Shown here piece after piece: positions 54,322 to 64,000 of a stretch of DNA of 64,000 bases; within the stretch, counting starts at the first letter, position 1, and each line of letters begins with the position of its first letter. Location of the stretch: positions 10,206,001 to 10,270,000 of the forward strand of contig NC_073354.2 of the NCBI RefSeq assembly GCF_027580225.2, in the 5' to 3' direction. A program made the translations under genes and the position numbers. The notes below the pieces were generated by a model. That model was not told the origin of the DNA. It ran no database searches and worked only from the letters and a program-made list of their open reading frames with translations. The stretch is from Misgurnus anguillicaudatus (Eukaryota > Chordata > Actinopteri > Cypriniformes > Cobitidae).

Positions 54322-56070
54322 GATCTATAGACGGTTTCAGCAGTAACAACATAAACAAGCAGCTTTTGTGGAACACACGTAACTCCCGTCCTGCTAAAAA
54401 AAAACAATAGACACCATCACAGAAATTCTATTGGTTTTATTGGGAATTGTATTGGTTCTAATGGAATATGGCCCAAAACACACTACAGTGTATTGGTCTT
54501 TGTTGGTCTCTAATGGTATATATTGGTTCTATTGGTTCTATGTATTGGTTCTAATGGAATATGGCCCAAAACACACTACAGTGTAGGGGTTTTAATGGTA
54601 AAAGCTAATGGCTATTGGTATTTTAATGGAAACCATTAGAATTTTATGTTATGGTTTTATTGTTTTTTCAGCAGGGCGGTTAACTCTGCTAAGAATAAAT
54701 AACAACAAAGTCCTTTTAAAGTCGTTTATTTATATAACAAGTGAAATAAACAACACAACGATAACCTAGGAAACCAAAACATTTGTCATTTTCGACAAAG
54801 TATTTGTTCAAGAGTTCAGTTTAGCAACTAGTCAGACCATTAAACAAACTGAAACCGAAAGTAAAGTTCAGACCAAACGAGTAATCGTGTCTACGCACAT
54901 GCGTCCGATGATACCGTCTATATAAATGACTGGATTGCGCATGATGTCACAATTGTGAAGCCACTGTGCCACCATGTTGGTAAACAACGCAACAACGCAA
55001 CGCAATTACAACGCAAAGGTCCTAAGCATGTACATAGTTATTTATTGAAAGTTATACATTTTACTTTTTAAACAGTAATTATACATTCATCTTCATTACA
55101 GATTAGAGGACAGACAGCAGCATATTTATTATTAATGACAAACGTGTTCAATCTGAAATCTAAATAAATAATCATGCTTTGTTCCGTATGCGCATGCAAT
55201 AATTTGCTGGTTTTGTAATTATGTTATGTTATACAGTATTGTTCTTACAGTAAAATGTGTTAACTATGTTAATGAAATGTATTTTGAAAATAACGTTTTA
55301 AACTGTGGTTAAACTTACATTTGATTCAGCAATATAAAATCAACACCCAATTTTTATGCAGCTGTGCTTATAAAAAGCAATAGAAAAAGCAATTTAAGTT
55401 TTCTTTACTTTACTTCAATAAGTTATTTAAACTTGTTCAGAGATATAACGCTGACCGTGTAGCTTAATGTCAAAAAACTTTATTTACACCCGTGTCATTT
55501 ATAGAATGCAGCAGACACACTCACCTTAACATTTTCTATAACTAAAACATTACATTATTAAAACTTAAACATTGCAAATAACATCAGAAGTAACAATTAA
55601 TTTTTCTACACATATCCTAAAAATGTATCTTGTGTGACTGATATGCTGAAAAGCAGGTGAATTTAGATCATGAATTTTAATGTAAGTCAATGACGCCCTC
55701 TGCCGGTTGGGATTACCAAGATGGCGGCTCAAACTCTGTGATGGCTTCACCTCACGCTGATACGTAAAGTGTTTTATGTGCATTCCAGTCATTTATATAT
55801 ACATATGGCCAGACATTGCTTTCCTGACATATATGTTTGCTTTGCCTAACGCTATAATGAGTGTTTTTTGCAGTCTGGAAAAAGACCACTCCAAATTTTT
55901 GTTGAATCTGTTAGCACAATCGATCACACAACTACTTTTCTCATTTTAAACGCATTTTTTACGCTATGCTAATGCTGTCGCTCAGACTTTTGCCACTCAG
56001 TCGGCGTAACCGCAGTCACTTTTGCAGAAGGTGACGTCATGTGCATACCCTCTATAGACCATTTCATTTT
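54322..56070. repeat. Possible larger element with CTATAGAC ends
   Basis: ATCTATAGACGGTTTCAGCA near 54322 and CTCTATAGACCATTTCAT near 56051 could be the two ends of a fish repeat I partly recognise. Similar CCGTCTATATAAATGACTGG sequence lies at 54917. The call is tentative because the ends are not clearly inverted and no TSD was found. Confidence 0.3.
54389..54677. mobile_element. MITE with internal 92-bp tandem duplication
   Basis: CCTGCTAAAAAAAAACAATA at the left and TTATTGTTTTTTCAGCAGG at the right are inverted ends. Inside, TATTGGTTCTAATGGAATAT plus GGCCCAAAACACACTACAGT occurs twice, 92 bp apart. TATTGG and CCATTAGAA motifs recur throughout. Confidence 0.7.
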
Positions 56071-56820
56071 AAAGGCAAATCCCAGGGTTGTAAATGGACA
56101 TGTAAAACCGTCTTTGGATAATTTTTGGCACTTAATAAAACCACATAACTTCTATGTAGATATCCGAGAATAACTTAACATATTATTACAATGAATTCTT
56201 TGGCACCTTTAAGAATGAAATTGGACAATAATATTGAAAGCAGTATTAACATAATGTGCAAAAAAGCCATAAGCAAAGCAAATGTCAGCAGTCTCCCAGC
56301 AAGCAAGCCAACAGGGCAAGACTGGTCAAGGGGCTGAAAAATACTCACTTATGGAGAAAAACCTTTGCAATCCAGGAGCTCCAGTTCTTATCAACACATT
56401 ACAGCTGCAGTCTGTAGCTTTTGTGGATGGAAGCAAGCTTATGAATGTGATTTGTAATTGTTATAGTAATTGCAAAAGAGGGTGTTTAGACATTGATGAG
56501 GATAGAGACAAAGTGTTACTGCTTGCAGCTGTTACAGGACATAAAATGAATACTGGATTATAATAATTTAGCAGAGCTCAGTTCAGTTCAAGTTTATTTA
56601 TCATATGTTCAATGTCAGTGACATTTTGCACATTGAAGTGCTTAAGTTGAGGCTCAGGCAGTATACATTAGGGCAATACAGTATGAACAATTGTTGAATT
56701 TATATTTAGGTAAACTTGTATTGACATTTGATTGTAACAGCAAAATAATTCAGTGTCCCCTAATGGCAAACATCTTTATGGAGGACCACAAGAGTCATTC
56801 AAAATGTAATAAAGAACTTC
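56071..56820. other. Stretch without confident feature
   Basis: A 93-codon open frame at 56282-56563 starts MSAVSQQASQQG and is not recognised. No splice or element signals were found around it. Confidence 0.3.
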
Positions 56821-56824
56821 AATA

Positions 56825-57141
56825 CACTCTAAAAAAACAAACGGTGCTGTGTAGCACCAAAACAGTTGCTTTGGATCGTAACGATAGAAGAACCATTTTG
56901 GTGCCATGTAGCACCGGTGAGGCACCGGTGGGGCACCAGTGAAGCACCAGTGTAGAACCATATAGGGGCCATATAGCACCACTATGGCACCACATATGGT
57001 TCTACATAGCACTATATGGTTCTACACAGGTGCTTCACTGGTGCTTCACCGGTGCTATATGGCACTAAAAATGGTTCTTCTATCGTTACGATCCAAAGCA
57101 ACTGTTTTGGTGCTATATAGCACCGTTTGTTTTTTAGAGTG
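56825..57141. mobile_element. 317-bp fold-back MITE with AGCACCGGTG motifs
   Basis: CACTCTAAAAAAACAAACGG at the left is inverted at the right end. The arms match over about 130 bp, including TTTGGATCGTAACGATAGAA. GCACC.GTG units repeat within each arm. The flanks CTTCAATA and ATTTAATA match at 6 of 8, a possible eroded 8-bp TSD. Confidence 0.85.
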
Positions 57142-57446
57142 ATTTAATAACTGCCTGGACAATAAAAATAGCAATTAATAGATTTGTTTAAAATTTCATT
57201 AATTGATCTATAAATAAATAGACAAAGTTACAAAAAAATAATTATGTAACATTTTATTAGGCAATAAAAAGTGAGATTATAAAAATAATGTAGAAATGAA
57301 ATATTAATCCATTAATAAATAGTTCAAATTAATATAACAATTAATTATAACAACATAGAACACTCAATAAGTTCATCATTAAATAATGGAATTTCAAAAT
57401 GTATTTCAAAAAGCGATTTAAAAAGAGAAATAAATAACTGGATTTA

Positions 57447-57881
57447 TAAATTGAACTACAAATACAGGTTTAAATTAGGCATTTAACAGGGCATTTCCGT
57501 TAAACATTTCTGTTTTCAGTTTCCCGATGGTTCTCCTTATTCTTTTTGCTATTCGATTTGCTTTTCGTTTTAGCCTCTCTATTTAGCTTTTCTGTGACTC
57601 TTTGGGTCCTCATCCGAGATTTATAAATTTGTGCATGATGTACAATCAGAGCCAATCAGCGAGCTTGTTACATCCACCTGGCCATAGCTAATTTGCATTT
57701 CTCATTTGACCATTTGCAAGGACCCAAAGAGTCACTGAAAAGCTAAATAGAGAGGCTAAAAAGAAAAGCAAATCGAATAGCGAAAAGAATAAGGAGAACC
57801 ATCGGGAAAATGAAAACAGAAATGTTAGACGGAAATGCCCTTTTAAATGCCTAATTTAAACCTGTATTTGTCTTATAATTT
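57447..57881. mobile_element. 435-bp fold-back element
   Basis: Inverted arms of about 150 bp run inward from 57447 and 57881, including ACAGGTTTAAATTAGGCATT and GAGAGGCTAAAACGAAAAGC-type blocks and AAGAGTCAC near the loop. The loop of about 110 bp is unique. TSD not resolved. Confidence 0.8.
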
Positions 57882-59130
57882 ATATTATGGGACAATATGG
57901 TAAACTTACATTTCACCTCATTAATCAACTCTTTGGTTGTTGCATTTTCACAGTATCGGCACAGCAGCTCGCTCATGTCGAAATGTGTTTACTGTTCTGT
58001 ACACGCATACTCAGTATCAACCGTTTATTGGTTCTCAATTCATCAGATTTTTCCATTAGAAACAGATGAACGATTCGGTGTACTTGTGATTCGAAAACAG
58101 TTGCAACCAGTTCATAAATGGGGAACTGTTCATTCACAGGAGCTGCTCCCAATTCAGAGACTGTATCCTACGAAGGCTGCATAATAAAATTGGATGTTTC
58201 ACAGCGACAGTCTGTCTTCCTGCCAATAAGCTTCAACTGCTGCCTTAATTAAAACCTCCATAATAACATGCTTTTGTACATAGGAAGAGGTTAAAAGCTG
58301 TCCGACCTTCACAACTAACTGTAATACACTGGGTCAAGGGTCAAGACCTGTGGCCTTTGAAATGGTACAAATTTGATTAAATATCTTTCCATTTAGGAAT
58401 CCTGGAGAAGTGCTTTTGATTTCCATAGATTAAAAATTATTTAAATTGTTAAACCTGTGCAAAATCTTAAAATTACCTGTGCAAAATTACATTAATACAC
58501 TTATTACATTTTACATTTACGTATGCATCTGGCAGATGCATGTATCCAAGTGACGTGCATTGCAAGTACACATTTTCTCGGGTTGTGTGTTCCCTCTTAT
58601 TTTAAACAAAATTTCAGTCACACTTTTGAATCTTGTTTGAAGGATAATTTGTTTGTAATGCAATGCTGACTGATTTGAAAGACCAGATCATTTTCAGGGG
58701 GCTGAAGCCCCCACAAGAAGATGATTATTTTGATAAAATGAGATTACAACTAGCAAACGCATTTTACTGTATTCGTTATATTGAAAGTGTAGACTGTGGT
58801 TTTAGAAAAGGACAGAGGAGGTCAGTGGTTAAATCCGACATCTTGAAAGACAACAGATGTGTTGCCAAAACAACTATGATAATGTAATGACTTACATTTT
58901 AGTCAAACTTATATTTATATATATTGTGTGTGATTGTAAAGTATATATGATTTCTATCAAATGATGACCTGGTCAGGAACCACAGAAATGCACAGCACAT
59001 AAACTTTAGTTAAAGGTCTGTAATTCTGTAGCAAAGTGCAGCTGTTCTAGAGACACGGAGCCAAACCTGAAACTTTAGAAAAAGAAAGTTTTAAATATTA
59101 CCATATGCATTATATAAGAAAAAAATGCCT
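57882..59130. other. Stretch without confident gene
   Basis: Mostly unique-looking. 58502-58575 (ACGTATGCATCTGGCAGATG, GTATCCAAGTGACGTGCATT) resembles a very common teleost dispersed repeat fragment. A 74-codon frame at 58663-58887 is not recognised. Confidence 0.4.
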
Positions 59131-59138
59131 GCTACAGT

Positions 59139-61071
59139 CAGAGCCGGATTAACCCTAAGGCAAACTAGGCACGTGCCTAGGGCCCGATTGGCGGGATGGG
59201 GCCCAGACAGAGGGGGATTTTTTTTTTTTACAAATGTCCCATCTACAATTTCGCAGCTGTCGGGCGGGATCCCCGTATGTCCAAAACCATTGTTTTTAAG
59301 GAAAATAAAAAACCCCCTAATTTTTAAGTTAATAAACATTATTTCATTAAAGACGAGCTTTATGACTCGGGAGCAGAGAGATACGAACTTATGCTCTCAT
59401 TGATAAAAATGGTACGGACACAGACGTCGCCGCTGCCAGCAGTGTTCAACAAATACTGCGGTCACATTGAGCCTTAAAGACGATGCTTCAATAGTTAACC
59501 AAAGCTGACTGTAGTATACATCTTACTAAACTCGATTTTAAAGGTTTACGATATAAGTGATGCAATACAAAACACGATGAGCGGACTGCTGTCTAATAAG
59601 TGGAAATGAATCTGCTCGCAAACTTACCTTCGTGGCTCACGGGCTTTCTTCTGCACAGAAGCATTACAGCTATCGAGTTTTAATAAATGTACTTAAACCT
59701 AACTATTTTCACTTGTTAGTGCCTAACAAACAGAAGTATTATATTAATTAAACAGCCATTTTATCTCCAATAAATAAAACATTTACTTGTGTTTAACATT
59801 CACAAAATAATTTAATGGTGGTATGCAAAACATTCAATTGAATTCAAAATTGCATTCAATAAAAACATTGCTGCTTGTGTTTTACATGCACAAAATAATT
59901 TAATGGTGGTATCCAAAACATTCAATTTAATTAAAGTATTATATTAGATACATTTTAAAACTTCAATGCATGTATGATAAGCCTAGTAATACGTAAATAT
60001 TTAAAATACATCAATAAGTGATATCATAGGTTAACACAGATAAAATCATAGTTAAGTCTTTCTTTATTAAGCGCATTACTGAGTGTATTTGTATTTGTGA
60101 GTTTATGACTGTTGTTGTCTGAGGTGGTGACTCGGATGGGGACGCCAGTCATCAGAATGGTTGATTTTCAAGTTCATAGTTCTAATCTGTACTTGACAGA
60201 GTTCCTTTAAGGACACAGACATGGTTGCTGCAAAAAATAAATAAATAAAGGACAAACGATCATTTCCCTACGTTATATAAGGCATGTTTGCGTATAATAA
60301 CGAGGCAAAACAAAAAACAGTTCCTTGCATAATAATTCTGCAATGGCAGAACTAGCAGGGTCAAGATTTTTTTTTCTTTAAGCCCCACAAAAATCACGTT
60401 AGATACCAAACATGATAACAAAACCAATGGATAGTGGCTAACTAAGTCAACTGCAAGCAATCTGTGTTTTAAATTCACTTCACAAACGTGAATTGCGTAA
60501 AGAAAAATCTAGCAGCCTCAGAAACGATACATTAGACTTTAGCACTACCATTACTTTGAGATAAAACTGTTATACATAATATAAAAACTGTTATTATATA
60601 ATTCATATAACTGAAACATAAATAACCAGTGTTTTGAGAACATTTACCTCAGTGGACCTGTTGCTCGACGAGGATTTGGTTGCGATTCAATCTTGAAGAG
60701 AAATATGCAGCGAAGCTCTCCCGCGGATTACTGACACCTATTGGTTATTTACTGGTACTACTGCCTTAATAATGACACTCCCAATGGATAAGGTGAGGAT
60801 AATTTAATAGCATTTAATAGAGCCGTGTAATGACGTATAAATAATAAATTTAGCAAAAAATTGTCTGATAGACTGGTTAATATACAACACATGACTTAAT
60901 TTGGTATACAAACAACCAATTTGTAACCAAAGACTAGGCTATGTAAAATGTGAATTAACTTTTATTAGTAACTTTGGTAAGTTTCAGATTTCAATTCATA
61001 AATAACCTCGATGGGGGGGGCCCAAAAAATGCAGCCTGCCTAGTGTAGTCCATTTATTTAATCCGGCTCTG
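59139..61071. mobile_element. hAT-type element, TSD GCTACAGT
   Basis: CAGAGCCGGATTAACCCTAA and TTTAATCCGGCTCTG are the ends, flanked by exact 8-bp GCTACAGT (59131-59138, 61072-61079). It is 1933 bp, with GCCTAGGGCCC and GGGGGCCC motifs near opposite ends and no transposase-length frame, so it is non-autonomous. Confidence 0.9.
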
Positions 61072-61302
61072 GCTACAGTGACTTTGTGATACATTTATTA
61101 GTTAAAGTTGAGCTGAACTAGACAACCTCCCCAGGTAATGTGCAGTTCTTCATAGTGAAGCCTAATTTATGCAGTATGTTTTTTTTTTAAATCAAAGGGT
61201 ATAGTGCATTAAAGGTAAATGATGTTATAAATGATACATAATATAAACATACATTTAACATTTACATATACGATTTGTTGACTATATATGAGTGGTTGTC
61301 TA

Positions 61303-61849
61303 AGGCTACGTTTACACTAGAGCACTTTATTTTGAAAACAGTGTTTTAAAATTTGGTTGTTTAAAGTTGGTTGTTCACTCTGCAGTTGACTAATAGATCA
61401 GCAGCTACAACAGTGAGTATAATGGCACAAAAATGCATATTTATGTGGACTAATAATATAGTGAAACAGTTACTTAATGTAACAACAAAGTCAACAGCAA
61501 TTCCATCCGTTTCAAAGTTATTGTTTACATGGTCATTGTGGCTGGTCAATGTCATCTTTTGGTAGCGTAATGTTTTGTGAAAGGAACTTGATGAATCAGG
61601 GAAGTATAGGCAAAGATCCAGATGATCCAACAAGGATGTGAATTTGGGCAGTGCACCTTCATTTACATAAGTCTCCATTTTGGTCCATCTAGACTGCAAC
61701 CCCAGTATTTTCAAATTAAAACAGGGTCTGCAGCAATTCCAAAACCTTTTTTCGAGGGTCAAAAACTTTGGAGTCCATGGACACCATATAATAATCGTGC
61801 AAAAAGTTATGCATTTTTAAACCAAAATGCACTAGTGTAAATAAAGCCT
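61303..61849. mobile_element. TIR element (AGGCTACGTTTACAC family)
   Basis: AGGCTACGTTTACACTAGAG and CTAGTGTAAATAAAGCCT are imperfect inverted ends. The outer trinucleotides next to GGCT/AGCC are TAA and TGA, compatible with an eroded TAA target. A 133-codon minus frame inside (61361-61762) is not recognised and is probably fortuitous. Confidence 0.65.
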
Positions 61850-63680
61850 GAAAAGATGGCAATAGTTTAACATTTAACATACAGACATTATGCGGTTTCT
61901 TGTTTCTGCAGCTTTGAAATGTGGTTACAATATTGTTCCATTGTATTTATCCACATTTGCTGGTCACACACAAATGGTGCTAAATCCATTTAATTTATCT
62001 TTTATGCAATTTATTCGCAAGCATTTTAGTTTTGTGAAGTGGTTACAGAATTGCTTAACTGTATCCAAAATTGTTTACGAAACTGCACACTTGTTGCAAG
62101 CTTCCTAAATGGTGCCGAGTGCATTTAATTTATCAGTAAGCATTTCAGTTTTGTAAAGTGGTTTCAGAATTGTTTAAAACGACTTACCATCTATTTGCCA
62201 AATTGCCTACGTCTTTAAAACACCCTCTGTGAAGCGTGTGTAAACATTATTTCTGTTTAAGATGCAGGTTGCGACTCTTTCCCAGTTCAATTCCGTTTGA
62301 AGGGACCTAATGCAATGTTTGGTCAAGAGCAGCGCGTGACTGTCAGCATTTGGCATAGAAGTGAAAACAACAAAATACAGACTGTGAATATGAAGTCATA
62401 AACCGACATTGTTTACAAACACAACACCGGCGTGGTAGTTTAGAGATAACTTTTGCTTTCTCGCTGGTGTGTGTGAACAGCACATCTTTGTATTTACTGG
62501 TGAAGTCATTCTGGTAAATTCATGGTAAATTACTGTGTGAAAGGGGCTATATATTATATTTCTATAAGAAACAGCCCTGTTTAGACATCACACACTATAA
62601 AGTCAGATGCTGAAATGCACTAGAGAAAATTTATCAAGTCTGCAATTGCCGTTTTATAACTCTGAAAAAAATATCATTGATTGTTATCATTGCAAGTTAT
62701 GGATGTCAAAAGTACATTAAAAAAAAAAATCTTCCCATGAAATGCTATATGTTTGTAGAATGCAACATTGCGTGCAGTTCTAAAATTCTGTTGGATCTAA
62801 AAAAGCTTGTTTGGCAGAACCTTGAATGGCAAACCACAAACTACACGGAAAAGAGGTAAAATTAGTGAATTAATACCATATGTATGACAATGTGATTTAT
62901 TCTGCTCTTTAATTTCTCTTTAGTTGTATTTATAAAGCATTCATTACATTCTGTATATTTACAATAGTATACACGTTATGTTACTTGTACTTTTACATCT
63001 TATTGCAAAACTTATCCTTTAAAGAAATATTTTAGAAGATGGGCCCCTTATAGTGGCTATTATGTGCTGACAACAAAATAGCTTGAATAATGTGTTTGTG
63101 ATAACATTGTAATCATTGTATCACAAAGGGGGTCCCAACCTTTAACAGAGGACTCATACATTTTCAGAGGCATTTATTTCCTGCTGTAAATGTACATGTA
63201 TAGTTTTATTTAGCAAATGTTATTTCCTGCACTACAAAGTGACCATTAAATAAGCTTCCAAATTTTACAGCCCTGCCTGAAGCCCACCAAGGCCAGAATA
63301 ACAACCATATTCATCCGTATAACTGCACCTAAAAGGCTAAATCAGGCAGACTTTTGTTTTCTTACACTTTAAACAAGGGACACACCAAAGCTTTTTTATG
63401 CAGCTGAAAATGCCAGGCGGATGTCAACTGGCAGCTTTATTTCAGCCAACTGCCAGCTTTCTTCCGCTGAAAGCTTTGGTTGCTGTGATACTCCAGTTTG
63501 GTTTATTAGTCGTATGATGCGCGGGTTGGTTGTTGTGATATTTGTCCTGCCCCTACTGCACTGTCATTGGATGGCCTTGTGAGAACTGACATTGACGAGC
63601 TGAGCTTTTCACCCAAAGTTAAATATTTTTCAATTATCGGCGCTCAGCGCTTAGCACAAAAAAAAAAACGGCGAGCGGCA
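61850..63680. other. Stretch without confident feature
   Basis: 62500-62550 carries a TGGTAAATTACTGTGTGAAA repeat end also seen near 11880-11930. 63375-63650 begins AGGGACACACCAAAGC, a fish repeat end without a visible partner. The rest looks unique. Confidence 0.35.
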
Positions 63681-63689
63681 GCAGTTCCG

Positions 63690-64000
63690 TGAGATAGATA
63701 TGGAATTTTTGCTCATTTTTCCGTGGCATTCTCACGGATTGGTTACTCAACAGCTTTTTCCTATTTTCAAACCATTGTCACTTCGGTTTAGGGTTAGACT
63801 TGGTGTTTGCGTTAGTATGTCACTTTAAGTATTGGTTTATACTATTTTTTCTGATGTATTCTTTTATATTTTCTAAACTTTAACCAATTGTCGCCTGGCG
63901 TTGCGGTTAGAGTTGGGTTTGGGTAGGGATGTCATTTTTTTTGTAAATCTAACCCTAAACCGAAGCGACAATGGTAAGAAAATCATGAGATTGTAAATTG
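63690..64000. mobile_element. Fold-back element of the CAACCTGATCTCAC family, possibly cut by window end
   Basis: The blocks GGCATTCTCACGGATTGGTT, CGGTTTAGGGTTAGA and AACCCTAAACCGAAGCGACA match the elements at 16181-17270 and 42740-43737 in order. The left end is degraded. The right end (about CATGAGATTG at 63985) is too close to the window edge to check a TSD. Confidence 0.7.

Noticed and set aside
61361..61762. 133-codon minus frame
   Set aside because: Contained in a TIR element with no transposase motif and no second copy to show conservation.
1..64000. CRISPR array, bacterial operon or phage-type system
   Set aside because: No regularly spaced direct repeats with unique spacers and no prokaryotic gene organisation; repeats and microsatellites are vertebrate in character.

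Overview
This window looks like about 64 kb of AT-rich nuclear DNA from a teleost fish, most likely a cypriniform (carp, goldfish or zebrafish relative). That reading rests on CA microsatellites, the absence of bacterial-style coding organisation, and many repeat types I recognise as typical of cyprinid genomes. I find no complete host protein-coding gene, no tRNA or rRNA gene and no CRISPR array. Most open frames are chance frames inside repeats. The region is therefore intergenic or a long intron, and I annotate it mainly as a record of nested transposable elements. Element boundaries were read by eye from terminal inverted repeats (TIRs) and target-site duplications (TSDs).

Layout. 0.3-2 kb: a hAT-type element with internal palindromes. 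4.3-5.5 kb: a dispersed element, copy A, with a nested second copy B at 46.9-51.7 kb. 7.1-7.6 kb and 36.1-36.6 kb: two copies of one short hAT-type element. 8.6-9.4 kb and 42.8-43.2 kb: two copies of a TTAA-flanked element. 10.3-11.1 kb: an old minus-strand LTR split by another element. 14.0-15.5 kb: a TAA-flanked element. 16.2-17.3, 18.1-18.3, 36.9-37.4, 42.7-43.7 and 63.7-64 kb: fold-back elements sharing a terminal motif close to AACCCAGTCTCAC. 18.4-20.4 kb: a very young non-autonomous LTR retrotransposon with nearly identical LTRs and one 308-codon proline-rich frame. 22.9-24.1 kb: nested elements. 26.2-26.9 kb: a hAT-type element inside a TIR element. 27.5 kb: a near-perfect inverted repeat. 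27.9-29.2, 29.2-30.8, 52.4-53.7 and 59.1-61.1 kb: longer hAT-type elements with 8-bp TSDs. 31.8-34.1 kb: a nest holding a hAT-type element, a TAA-flanked element and a solo LTR. 36.9-38.9 kb: an inverted copy of the 29.2-30.8 kb composite. 56.8-57.9 kb: two large hairpins.

The only sizeable mobile-element reading frame is at 18950-19876, inside the young LTR element. Short eroded protein remnants are a probable hAT transposase start (16392-16481) and a LINE fragment (about 53710-53860). A few splice-flanked open segments (minus strand at 35639-35734 and 39571-39689; plus strand at 13381-13453 and 40528-40659) could be host exons, but they lie on different strands and none is recognised, so they are given only as weak candidates.

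The elements do not form a pathway. What they share is a layered insertion history. In many cases the TSD of the inner element lies inside the TIR or body of an outer one, so relative ages can be read directly. The clearest case is a composite hAT-type element that was copied together with its nested passengers.
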